This document shows positions 32,701-42,309 of a stretch of 64,000 nucleotides of DNA, piece by piece. Position 1 is the stretch's first letter, and the number at the start of each line of letters is the position of its first letter. Below the pieces are notes generated by a model, which searched no databases, was not told the origin of the DNA, and saw only the letters and a program-made list of their open reading frames with translations. A program made the translations under genes and the position numbers. The DNA is from Mermis nigrescens (taxonomy: Eukaryota > Nematoda > Enoplea > Mermithida > Mermithidae), in NCBI GenBank assembly GCA_036768485.1, contig JAVLUZ010000341.1:3653711-3717710 (forward strand), read 5' to 3'.

Positions 32701-35700
32701 GACTTGGCGCGAAGCGCCGGAAAATTTTGACGTTTTTGTCTTTTTGAACTCAATTTTCTGGACACACATTAGTCCAACAAAAAAATCAACAATATTTCTT
32801 AAAAATTTTGGGGGCTACGCCTATGGCTGACTGCATTTGGAACATCGATAGGCTTTGAATCACGTCTAACTAAAACAGTTGCGCGCACGATGTGAATAAA
32901 AGTTGCAGTCTAAATTTATATAATGGTCACAGAAGTAAATACATTAGAAAAAAGCGTCGCTAGCAGATAAATTGTTGTTTAAATTTGTTAACAATAGAGA
33001 ATAAGAAGAATTCGGCGCAAATAAAATAATTTAACTAAAGACCTGAATAATGGAATTTGCCTAAACCGTATATGCGATATACTGTGACAATAGGAAATAT
33101 TAACAGACTCGCTTATTTAACAATATACGGTTGATTATATCAAATCACATTTACATTGTGATTCAATCGCACTTTAGAAGCAATACGTTTCTAGGTTTCT
33201 AATTCGATTCTTAGCACATATTGCATAACTTCAGTGCTAATTTTCCATTTTATGTTAGGGGATTCGGGTACCTGGGTATACCCGGGTACCCGGAGTAGTA
33301 AAACTATTTTCTACCCGGGTACCCGTTCAGGTACCCGCGTGCAGCTCTAGTCAAAAGTGCCATAGTTTCGGCGCTTCGCGCCATTGTTTTGACTATATTT
33401 TGTTCAATTTGTTCACAGTTTGATTTTTGAAACTTTTTCATGTTTTTATGCTATAGAAAGATAGAGCATTGTCAGACGGCCCGAAAAATGATGTTTTTGA
33501 CGCGTACCTACCGTTTTGGACACCAAAAGGCACTTTACAATTTCACCTACCCAGAAATCCCATGCTGTGCATGTATGATCGCGAACATCTTTCAAAATTA
33601 ACTGTTTTTCTTTATACGCCAGTTCCCAGACTCATTTATTATAACTGAAAAATCTCCAAAATAAAATAAACGAAAATACAAAAGTTCTCAATATTTCATC
33701 TTAAAGTAAAATAAATCGGATTATAAAATGAATAAAAACATAAATTTTATAACGTTCCAATTATTTTAGATTTATCAAACTAGATGACTTTAAAATTTAC
33801 TCTGCTTATGTATGAATAATGACCTAACACTCATTCTTATAAGTTATATACCTGCCATTTCTTAACCAACGAGCAGAGCTTATCACGAGTGAATGACATT
33901 CCGTGAAAATTTGTCAGGCAATCGCGGCCATTGACATCTTCACAAACTAGTCTAAATTTGCGAAAATAATCGTCGTGGTTGTTCAAATCGCCGAGCGACA
34001 CTTCAAATACACGACCTTTCAACCCTTCGGATGCAATTTCTTAAAAAAACGCCAATTTAACGGTTCACATTAATGTTAAAAATGCAGTATGAAAAATTTG
34101 AACAAAAAACAGATATGAGATGAATATGCAAAGTATTAAATACATGTCATTGTCATGTGTGCTTTAATCAAATAAAAAACATTTCGAAACTGTTAAAACA
34201 GAAAAAATGCAATCGACTGTCGTAATGAATAAACCTAGTGTACGACAGCAAATAAAATAAAAGAATGCCAAGGAATGACTGAAGAGAATTTTAATAAAAA
34301 TCATCTTTAATATCTGTCGTTCGTTAGTATCGCGGATTATAACCAATATAAAACTGCATTTAAATTTTCATACAATTTGTGAATTTGTATTAAAAACACA
34401 TTCCTATTTTTACGATTCAAATTATTTATTACTATTAATACAGAAATCACTGAATTATCAAGGAGTTTTAGAGAGCCAACCAGACGTGTTCTTGGGGGAA
34501 GGAGGGGTTTGACCCCCCAGAATAGCATCTGAACCCCCCCCCCCGCAAAACGGCTGCGACCCCCAAAATTATCGATTTTTTGAAATTAGTGAAAGTTTAA
34601 AAAAGTGTGCTTTTTTAAGCGTTTTTAGCCCATTTTTGGCTCAAAAATTTCAAATTTTCAGGGCTTCGCGCCATACACACGTTTTTTTGACCATATTGCG
34701 TTCGATTTACTCAATTGTTTCAAATTTCTTCCAATTTTTTTACGTTTTTATGTTTTAGAAAGAACGAGAATTGTCTGAAACGTCAAAAAAACAGTGTTTT
34801 AAGGTGTACCCATCCTTTTAGCCCAAATAGAGGCACTTTTCAAAAAAATTTTGGGCTTGACTGTACATGCATGGAGTGGAGCTATGGAATTTCATGCATT
34901 CTATTACATGCTGACGATTCTCAAGTTTAAATTACTTGTTCCCGCAGTACGGTTAACAATGGTCTGTCCAACCACGCGATTTGTGAACATGGCAGGAGCT
35001 TTCACGCTGTACCATTCCTTCCGAGAGAAAGGGTCGACTCTAATAAAAAATGCTTAGCGTTCAGCAATATATCTTTTTACGGCATGTTAGAGCCACCCTT
35101 ACCATTCACCATACACTGGTATCGAAAGAACACACGTAAGAGCAGAAAATAAAATAGGCTTGCGAAAATTGTACTTTTCGAATAGAAAATATTAAAGCAT
35201 AAGTGGTATTTATTACTGTTTTATTTTATGACTGAACAGCAATATCTCATGGGCGGCAGGTTACGACTGATACATGACAGCTCAAAATTTTAGGATGGGT
35301 GGGATCAGCGTAGCACGATCCCCATTAGCACTAGTGCAAATGAAAATTTTTCCATTAGCACGCAATGACTTTTATTAGCAAGCTAGTTTTTACCAGTGTC
35401 AATCAGAAATGCATGCCATTTTCTTTTTTGATTTAGCCGTTTGTAAATGCCATGATATGATCTTCTGCAAATCAATAATTTATCCTGATAAATCTTTTTT
35501 TCTAGATTTGAATAAATTAAGAAAATCAAGAAATTCATGCTAAACCATAATTATTGACTTCAAAATGCACAAGCTGACATCTTTGTACCTATTATGTACA
35601 TCACAAATGATAATTATGTGGTTGTCATATACTAAATTAATCTGATAACAGACGCCACTGCACTTATGCTTTGAATGATAAAAAAGAAGCGAATGTTTCT

Positions 35701-36759
35701 CAAACAATAGAAAACAGTGCAAAGTATTCACAAAGTAACTGTCTTGTGCTAGAAATCGTTTGATATACAGACAGGATAAATGCTTGATCTTTTAGATTGC
35801 ACAAAGAATGATGGTAAAGTGTTTGAATCGCGCGCAGAGGTCAAATAAACATGAATTAGGACACTCGCCGAAAATTTTTTATGATCGTTGCTGAAAAATA
35901 CAGCAAAAAAGCATTAAAATTACTATATTCTTGCCCAAAAAAGGTCTCCGTATCCGTTAGCACATGGCGCTAACGGCCAAAATTTCATTAGCGATGGCAA
36001 CTTTCACTAGCGCGGTGCTAAAAAAGCCGTGGATGTGACAGGAAGTCGACCATTAGGAAATGGGGGGTGGGAGGGGTTAATCACGTTTAAGTTATGTCAA
36101 AAAACCAAACAAAAAATGGCCCAAGACGCATGTTTTCGCCAAAAATATAGGAGGGGTGAAAAACCTAAAAATGATTTGATGGAAAAGACCAATTATAAGT
36201 AGAAAAATCTCATACAAACAAAAATTTATTCCATCCCTGTCAGATGTAGGGTTATGAAAAAGCGTTGCGTTAATTCCTGTTAACGTCATCGAAATATAAT
36301 CTTGACCAAGGTCAATTACCAAAATAACGAGTCTGCCATTTTCCTATATAATTTAGTTTAAATATAAGTAGTTAGGTAGGCATAATCATTTCAAACCCAT
36401 TCAGTATCGCGATCAAAAATTTTTTGAATCTGCGAGCGATTGATAAAAACAAATTTATTATCAGTACCTACAATACACTGATAAAAAAATTTGGGGCTTG
36501 GTTCAGAATGTGGAAGATTTTTGTGGTTTTTGATATGGAGAAAAATAAAATACAAACCAATTTTTGAAACGTTGGACTCACGGACCCCTATCCAGCATTC
36601 TGTTTCGGGGGGGGGGAGAACGACCAAATTTTTTTGAAAACGTAACGGGGGACAATAGGATGAATTAAAGAAGACGTTCTGCAACCCCCAGAGCTGCACA
36701 CTCTGTAAATATTGCCACTCAGATATCTTAAGCATGGTGAAAATTCAATGGACCTCTTC

Positions 36760-36827
<68 letters not shown>

Positions 36828-39800
36828 TATTCAGATAAAAGCAAAGGTCGTCGCAAAGAAAGTACGGATATCCCAAGCACCGACCCCGGAGCAAGGCTTG
36901 CCCCGGGCAGGGGCTAAAACATTTGTAATTGATTGCAAAACTCTAAGATTTTCTCTAAAAATCAATCTTGAAAATTACGAGAAACCAAAGAATACTGACG
37001 AATTCGAAGGCAAAGTTTGTTCGTTAAATTGTTTCTATAGCTAAAATGTCGATTTGGACCCAACTTAAGCAATTTAAATTCAGCGTATCCGCCTTTTTTC
37101 TAAGTTAACTATCAATAAATCTATTATTATTTATTGTTACTATTACAATTATTATATCATTGATACATTTTTGATATATTTATTCCTTTTATAGCTCATC
37201 TCGAAATAAATAGCCTACATCGGATGACAAAGAATTTTTTCTATTCTGTCAGATCTTTTAAAATAAATGAAATTCGATGATCTGCTAACTCTGAGCAGAC
37301 GGAATGCCTAAAATCAATTAAAGGATCAGCTTAAGAAGGAAGCGAGATTCGATGCTGTGATCGCAGTTCTAGGTGTCCTGACCTAAAATTATATATAAAT
37401 ATTGTTTCTTAATTCACAATTTTAAGAAATTTCTTGAAAATCAAGCTTGTGCTGTCGAAAATATTTATCGCATCAGTCATAATCTTGACAAGAAAAAGAT
37501 GTTTAAAATTTGTACATCCACGATTTTTATGGCTCAGTACAGCTGGAAAACACGACCAATTTGAAATCCAAGAACTGCAATGTACGTAATCAATGGATGA
37601 ATCAACAGTTTTTTACTGAAAACTAATGAAATTCTAAAGATAAAATTGGAAGAAAATGATGTTAAACATAAAAATACACGCTTTGAACTAAAATGCTTAT
37701 ACTTTTTAGCTTTTCAGCGGAAAAATTAGTCTTTACTATAAATAAAACGAGCACGTAGCATCACAAAAAATTTCTAACTTTCTTAAAAAACTGACATCAT
37801 TCATTGATTGAGAGCTTAGATCCTGAGAGATATGGGTATTCGTTTCGAACTTTCAAAACACCTCTCAATTTTTTTACCTCCCCGGAAATAAGTCATGAAC
37901 TTTAAAATCTGAAGACAGTTGCACATTTATGATTTATCGCTAATAATTGTCACTTAATTTGACTGATTCCGTATCATGTGCATCATTGATATTTTTCAAA
38001 CCGTTTTTTGACTTCTAAAACTTCTAATATAGAGCTATTATATGGTGAGAAACCTGAGCCTGTCCCGGCACATTCCTAAAAGAAGGATATCATAGTACAT
38101 ACAAAAACTGCGAGATATGATGAACGCAAGGCAAAAGCAAATTGCGCTCACGTGTAACCCATCAGTTTCTAAAATCAACATTTTTCAAATTTATCTTCAA
38201 TGTCTCAATATTTGAAGGAATTTTGAATATTTTGTGGAACTTTGTTCCAAATTCTAGCCGATCTAGTAGCAAAACCATGCCTTTTACAGACAAGACGAAA
38301 TTTGTCTGAATAGATCTGATTTGCAAATCTATTCCTAGTACGCGAAGAACCTTAAAACTGATAAGGATCTGCAGAAAGTATATTATCATAAGTAATATAT
38401 ATCTATGTAGCAATAATATATATGTATTATATATAATTTATATTACAAACAATATACATTATATATAACAATACATGATATATCTAGGTAACAATTAAAT
38501 CAAAATAAATCCTAAGAGTTCAAGCCTCTCTAAATTAGATGCTTTTAAGCTTTCTTCATAACAAACTTTATTAAATCCAAATAACCTTTTAGTAAATCAA
38601 TGCTGTACCCATTCTATCCTGTTGATATCAGAAAGCAATTGAGGGCTCATTCGGTTAGGGGGTCTGTGGTGAGGCGCTGATGCGACCCAGCGAAATCAGG
38701 GGCAGAGCCCCGGAAAAGATGTAAAATAAGCTCTTCAAATCGTAACGTTAAAATTATAACAAAGTCAGCTGAATCTGTCTTCTGAATTCAGTCCAGGTAA
38801 AAGTTCGTCAGTAGAATTTCATCATCGCCAAAAAGTTTGCCATTCGTACCTCTTACCGAAATCTAATCACACTTAAACCTAACCGTAAAATTAAAAAAAT
38901 CATAAAGTACAGACTGAGGTAGGAACTAACTTATTCTCACGCAAGGCATAGTTAATTCCAGGAAATTTCTGTCATTCCTGCAGATTTTAGGGCTAGATTG
39001 GCGAATATGTGCCCTTAATGAATTTCGCTAGTTTACACATATTTCGTTAGATCTCGATGACCTGAGCTCATATAAACAAAAAATTTGATTGGGTCGGCAA
39101 TATTCACGAAGTTACAGCGCATGAAAGTTAGAAAAATCTATATGCTTAAGCATAGGGAAATGTAAGTTTTTGCTTTTAATATACTTAGGGTTAGGCTTAG
39201 TATATCTGAAAAGGTGTTTTAGGCTGCTTAGGTCGAGGTCGCTCCCGCTTAGGTCAATGTATAGATGCTTAGGTCGATGTATAGATGCTTAGGTCGATGT
39301 ATAGATGCTTAGGTCGATGTATAGATGCTTAGGTCGATTGCTGGACATTAATTGTTTCGAATTAAATCATGAGTATGTAGTGCTGTTTTCAGCTAAATTA
39401 TTGTTTTTCAGGCTCGTGAAATTACCTATGTCCAGTAAGTGATGTATAGTTTGGAATAATGCTGATTTGGCATTATATACAATATATATGCCGAAACGAA
39501 AATTTCAAACAGCGGTAACTCCACCAATATTCGCGACCCAATCAAAATTATTGTTGTTCTGAACTCGTCTCATCAAGAGCTTTCAGAAAATGTATGAATT
39601 ACAAAAATCGCTTAAGGGCACATATTCGCCAAAAATTCCGCTTTTAGTCCCGAGCACCGTTTTTTCCACTTTTTGGTCTATTTGTCAACCAAAATTTTGA
39701 GAAATGGAAAAAATTTTTGGGCTTGGTTGGCATTTGTGGAAAATTTTTGTAATGTTAAAAATGCGTTTTAGAGAGTAAAAACTTCAAAAATTTTCCAAAT

Positions 39801-41793
39801 TTTTCGGCGCTTCGCGCCGAATTGATTTAATTCTTACTTGTTATAGTTTTTGTAATGCAAAAATGATTTAGAGAGCTAAAATTTCAAAATTTTCTGGCGC
39901 TCCGCGCCAAATTGGCTAAAATGCTTTACTGAAGAAGGAAATTCAAGTTTCAACATAAATAACGGGCACTCATTCAGTTTAGGAGGTACAGGTTTTTTTC
40001 TGTTTTTCGAATTTTCAGTCATAGAGGACCTAGTCTAGGCATGTTTAACACGCTGATCACGAATTTGATAATCATTTTTCACGAAAATATCAATTATTGA
40101 CAAGCGTAGTTAAAGAAACGCTGGTTAATTTCGATAAAGATTGAAAGGTATTCGTGATGTTTTGCTGGTTTACCAGCTGATTAGGCTTAGGCTTAGTATC
40201 ATGGACTGACCGAAATGTTAGTGCAGCGTTTAAAATAAGCCTGAGTAATGGGATGCGACGAGCGGAGCGAGCGACGCGAGTTGCATCCCATTACTTAGGC
40301 TTATTTTAAACGCTGGCACCAACATTTTGGTCAGTCACATGAATCTACTGAAAAATTTTGGCATTTTTGTGAAAAATCATTATAAAATTCGTGATCAGCG
40401 TGTTTAACATACCTATAATAGGTTTTCTGTGTTGTAAAAATTCGAAAAAACCAGTCAAAAAACCCTGTACCTCCTGAACTGAATAAGTGCCAAATAACGT
40501 ATACTGATCGTGATATTGCTTGTAGGGCGCGAAATTTTTATACGAAAAGTGGGAGTAACTTAAGAATATGGTACTTTCTGAATACTAACAAATAAACTTC
40601 AGAAGAGCGGATTTTTTCGCTCAGTACTTAGAACATGTTAAAAGAAAGCGCGGAAAAAAATTTCATCCGTCTATGATCAATATTACAAAAGCTATGGGTT
40701 TCTTTAATTAGCCTTTTCTCGACCTAAACAAGCATCTTCTCGACCTAAGTATTTGAAGATTCAAACAGCTGAATGCAGAATCAGATGTAGATACCCAATT
40801 TACGTCGACCTAAGCATCTATGCATCGACCTAAGCAAGCATCTATACATTGACCTAAGCATCTATACATCGACCTAAGCATCTATACATCGATCTGAGCA
40901 TCTATACATCGACCTAAGCATCAATACATCGACCTGAGCGGGAGCGACCTCGACCTAAGCAGCTTGAAACACCTTTTAGATATACTAAGCCTAAGCCTGA
41001 GTATAATAGAAGCTAAAACTTAGATTTTCGAGTAAAACCGAAAAAACATGCAAAAAATATGAAAATTAAGTTTTTTTTAAATTTTCCGCGCTTTTTTCCC
41101 TTTTCTCCTTCATTGCTATGCTTCCTTCCGTTATTTCAGCCCATATTATTTATTTCTGACAAATGTGTAAGTCCTTGGATCGAGTCGTTTAATCGTCCCA
41201 CGCAACACTCAAATCGAGAGTTGCCTGCAACTTTGCAAATATGGCTCAGATTTTCACCAAATTTTCTTTCCGCGCTTCGATTTATCATGTTCTATCATTT
41301 TATCAAAAAAATTTGGCATTCCATATTCGTTTTGCTCCTTTCCGAAAGTACCATATTCTTAAGTTTAGCCCGAAAAGTGCATCAAACACCGCTATTGCAT
41401 GTGTACATAAAATTTTCTACGTAAAAAAACACTGTTTTTTCAACACAGGCGCTCTATTTTTAACATTTTTAAACCTCCCAAAAAAGGTGAAAAAAGGTCG
41501 GAAATAGTGGAAAAATTTTGGGTCTGGTCTATGTCAACCAAATCGCTGGGAAAAAACGGTGGTCCCGAAAATTTTCTGTACTTGTATAAAGACGCCCCCA
41601 CAAGTCTTTGAACATCCGGAAAAATCTTCGCCGCATACGAAAAATAAACCGTGGCCTGTACCAATGACAGGAATACCTTACGCACTAATCAACCAGCCAG
41701 GGTGAAAGGAAGAAAGAGGTTACCGACTTACATTTTCTTTTTTCCACCTTTCTTGCCAGCTTTAGACAATCGCTTATTTTTCCCAACCGCCAT
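23611..41793 (-). CDS. RPS3A: 40S ribosomal protein S3a (eS1), six coding exons
   Basis: Component eS1 of the small ribosomal subunit, near the mRNA exit site, needed for translation initiation. Coding exons on the minus strand: 41793-41732, 35039-34936, 34039-33852, 28485-28360, 26759-26567, 23735-23611. They sum to 798 nt, a 265-residue protein plus stop, against 264 in vertebrates. Diagnostic runs are [20 protein letters not shown] at the start, [81 protein letters not shown] and [10 protein letters not shown] at the end. It is complete and uninterrupted. Introns of 6.7, 0.9, 5.4, 1.6 and 2.8 kb are unusually long for a ribosomal protein gene because they are loaded with transposons. Intron 4 lacks a canonical acceptor. 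No pyrimidine-tract (TOP) start is evident upstream of the ATG. Confidence 0.96.
24311..25118. mobile_element. DNA transposon with TATCTTTATC subterminal arrays (F11)
   Basis: 808 bp with inverted ends AGTGTTGTAAAAGAT (left) and ATCTTTTACAACACT (right). Both ends carry 100-150 bp of (TTTATC)n-like repeats, on the left partly in both orientations. The middle (24490-24970) is unrelated and non-coding. TIR sequence and subterminal arrays suggest hAT; no exact TSD is visible. Located in RPS3A intron 5. Confidence 0.75.
25360..25530. mobile_element. Foldback palindromic element
   Basis: 171 bp that folds on itself. The left arm starts CTCGCCACGAATGTTTACG, and the right arm ends CGTAAACATTCGTGTCGAG. 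Pairing continues inward through GAGTTTGTTAGGG / CCCTTAACAAGCTC. Located in RPS3A intron 5. Confidence 0.7.
25632..26075 (-). mobile_element. hAT-type MITE, family F1, reverse orientation
   Basis: 444 bp; TSD TCCTACTT / TCCTACAT (7 of 8) at 25624-25631 and 26076-26083. Contains GGCGCGAAGCGCC. Located in RPS3A intron 5. Confidence 0.88.
26300..26535. repeat. Dispersed GC-rich repeat, family F7-like
   Basis: Ends GTGCCGTTACGTGTACATAC, the family end also seen as CATACATGTAACGGCTC at 28090. It ends 31 bases before the RPS3A exon 5 donor side. Non-coding. Confidence 0.5.
26567..26759 (-). CDS. RPS3A: RPS3A coding exon 5
   Basis: 193 nt. Encodes [20 protein letters not shown] through KVLKKPKFE, then the donor A|GTAAGC. 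To keep frame it must begin at GTTAAAGCC, but the bases before it are ACTCAA, not AG. See the separate finding. Confidence 0.9.
27344..27749 (-). mobile_element. hAT-type MITE, family F3 (best copy)
   Basis: 406 bp, CATACATGCACAGC to GATCATGTATG, exact 8-bp TSD GCTCCAAC at 27336-27343 and 27750-27757. Contains GGCGCGAAGCGCC. Located in RPS3A intron 4. Confidence 0.92.
28088..28310. repeat. Dispersed GC-rich repeat, family F7-like
   Basis: Begins CATACATGTAACGGCTCGAA and runs through GGGTGGGGTCGCC and TTTTCGGCAAAAA blocks to CCCCATCCCC. The 157-codon minus-strand frame across it (28036-28509) fuses repeat sequence to RPS3A exon 4 and is not a real protein. Confidence 0.55.
28360..28485 (-). 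CDS. RPS3A: RPS3A coding exon 4
   Basis: 126 nt, phase 0, after the acceptor GATTCAG. Encodes [20 protein letters not shown] and then [22 protein letters not shown]. The donor is CAA|GTTAAAC. Confidence 0.93.
30140..31573. mobile_element. Family F6 MITE copy, interrupted, nested in F8
   Basis: Sequence collinear with 32218-32825: the TTTTCATGTAGAATTTACGG block at the left, the CAGGCCCATTT...GACCTTCTTAT block, the GCGCGAAGCGC palindrome, and the end CTACGCCTATG at 31573. About 0.8 kb of other repeats (30250-31075) interrupts it. The left end is not found. Confidence 0.65.
30800..31057 (+). mobile_element. hAT-type MITE, family F2
   Basis: 258 bp, CATACGTGGGCAGCA to GCCCAGGTGTG, TSD CTCGCAAC / GTCGCAAC (7 of 8) at 30792-30799 and 31058-31065. 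Fourth level of the nest. Confidence 0.88.
32180..32825. mobile_element. hAT-type MITE, family F6 (CAGAGGCGTAGTC ends)
   Basis: 646 bp, CAGAGGCGTAGTC to GGCTACGCCTATG, TSD GCTAACTG / GCTGACTG (7 of 8). Nested in F7b next to F8. Confidence 0.85.
33852..34039 (-). CDS. RPS3A: RPS3A coding exon 3
   Basis: 188 nt between TTTTTTTAAG and GTATAT. Encodes [20 protein letters not shown] and onward to [10 protein letters not shown]. The acceptor is AAG, less common than CAG but valid. Confidence 0.95.
34480..34865. mobile_element. Family F3-like MITE, old copy
   Basis: Starts near CAGACGTGTTCTTGGGGG; contains GGCTTCGCGCC and the conserved TTTTTATG...AGAAAGA block; ends near CTGTACATG. No clear TSD. 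It ends about 70 bases before RPS3A exon 2, so it forms part of intron 2. Confidence 0.55.
34936..35039 (-). CDS. RPS3A: RPS3A coding exon 2
   Basis: 104 nt between TTATTAG and GTAATT. Encodes [20 protein letters not shown] then [14 protein letters not shown]; the first and last codons are split with the neighbours. Confidence 0.95.
35306..36031. mobile_element. Possible hAT-type element with ATTAGC subterminal motifs
   Basis: Both ends are dense in TTAGC/GCTAA words (CCATTAGCAC, TTAGCAAGCTAG on the left; CGTTAGCAC, CATTAGCGATGG, CACTAGCGC on the right). Ends CAGCGTAGCAC / GCTAAAAAAGCCGTG and flanks GGTGGGAT / GATGTGAC are only partly matched, so the borders are tentative. Confidence 0.5.
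36761..36823. repeat. (AAT)n microsatellite at a LINE 3' end
   Basis: 21 AAT units followed by AATACTTTATTCAGATAAAA. Read on the minus strand this is a TTTTATCTGAATAAAG 3' end with an (ATT)n tail, the structure seen at the other LINE ends here. Confidence 0.9.
38160..38650 (-). pseudogene. LINE reverse transcriptase C-terminal fragment
   Basis: Minus-strand pieces [20 protein letters not shown] and, further upstream, [15 protein letters not shown] and LNLERLELR-like text in another frame match the same region of the LINEs at 49304-49645 and 53483-53683. The interior 38390-38490 is an AT-rich expansion. Non-functional. Confidence 0.65.
38655..38880. repeat. GGTGGCGCG-family repeat
   Basis: Diverged copy of the unit at 30545, 19955 and 58305, with the CAGGGGCAGAGCCCCGGAAAA core. 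Confidence 0.55.
39248..39340 (+). repeat. 20-bp tandem repeat, left arm
   Basis: Four full units CTTAGGTC(A/G)ATGTATAGATG plus a partial fifth; the reverse complement array is at 40804-40940. Confidence 0.92.
40200..40341. repeat. Hairpin repeat (56-bp arms), copy 1
   Basis: Arms CATGGACTGACCGAAATG... and ...CATTTTGGTCAGTCACATG pair over about 56 bp through GTTTAAAATAAGCC and AATGGGATGC. The loop GACGAGCGGAGCGAGCGACG is rich in GCGA words. Second copy at 46110-46261. Confidence 0.85.
41435..41665. repeat. Family F8c repeat fragment (CACCG/CACTG ends)
   Basis: Block CACAGGCGCTCTATTTTTAA to AATCGCTGGGAAAAAACGG, the right half of the element at 56587-57270, joined to an F1 terminal piece (41575-41650). 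The same sequence is inverted at 45690-45860. Confidence 0.6.
41732..41793 (-). CDS. RPS3A: RPS3A coding exon 1
   Basis: 62 nt from the ATG to AT|GTAAGT. Encodes the basic N-terminal tail [21 protein letters not shown] broken LINE starts within about 150 bp upstream of the ATG. Confidence 0.95.
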
Positions 41794-41899
41794 TTTAATT
41801 TGCTTTCTTTCACTGTTTCAAGCGAATGGTTAAAAATTCGCTTTACGAAACGACCTAAAGCGCTAAAAAAAGGCGAAAATTTTTGCGAACGAGCGAATC

Positions 41900-42308
41900 A
41901 TTTAACACATTCTTTTTCCATCTACAGTAAAACATCTTTTTCTCCTTGGCTTCTAACTAATGACATCAGATATGAACATGCCGCCCTTAGGTCACTTTGG
42001 TTTTCATCGAGTGGCTATAATTAGTCTGATGTCAAAAATGTAAAGTTATTGGTTAAATCGTATACGACTTATGTTCGACCAACACTTCAACATTGTTTTG
42101 TCATTTATTCTCCTCATTTTTAACGCATTCTTAACGATTTTACAAAGACGTAACTCGGGCGAAACGGACTTTTCATAGACTTTGCTGCCGATTGTGTCAA
42201 AAAGAAGCGAGACTTACGCGTCACGCAGCTCGTTCCAATTTGTCTAAACCATCCTTTCCTCCATCTTTCGCTCGCGTTGATTCCGGTTCTTTATAGGATA
42301 AGTCGCCC
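41900..42308 (+). pseudogene. LINE reverse transcriptase C-terminal fragment
   Basis: The plus-strand frame near 42042-42110 reads LVKSYTTYVRPTLQHC then VIYSPHF, the thumb-region signature (Y-V-R-P-x-L-E-x-x-x-V-x-x-P) of CR1/L2-like LINEs, followed by frameshifts. It lies just upstream of the RPS3A start. Confidence 0.65.
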
Positions 42309-42309
42309 T

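Larger units (their letters stand above)
29669..33349. mobile_element. hAT-type element F7b (TAGAGCTGCAC ends), host of a nest
   Basis: 3681 bp with perfect 11-bp TIRs TAGAGCTGCAC / GTGCAGCTCTA and an exact 8-bp TSD GTCAAAAG (29661-29668 and 33350-33357). Just inside each end are several TACCCGGGTA units. It interrupts an F3-type MITE whose sequence continues at 33358. The interior is mostly other inserted elements; no transposase is seen. Located in RPS3A intron 3. Confidence 0.92.
39168..41012. mobile_element. Large foldback structure with tandem-repeat arms
   Basis: The left arm (39168-39345) contains TTAGGCTTAGTATATCTGAA, GGTCGAGGTCGCTCCCGCTTA and about 4.5 copies of a 20-bp unit CTTAGGTCGATGTATAGATG. 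The right arm (40804-41012) holds the same in reverse complement with about seven copies. Inside, a second pair of arms (39964-40110 and 40363-40490) and a third central hairpin (40200-40341) are nested around the same centre near 40270. No coding frame. Located in RPS3A intron 1. Confidence 0.75.

Noticed and set aside
36391..36735. 114-codon minus-strand frame
   Set aside because: It passes through repeat-like GGGGGGGG sequence; no homology recognised.
39248..40940. CRISPR-like regular repeats
   Set aside because: The 20-bp units are directly tandem without spacers, are mirrored in an inverted repeat, and lie in an intron of an animal gene.
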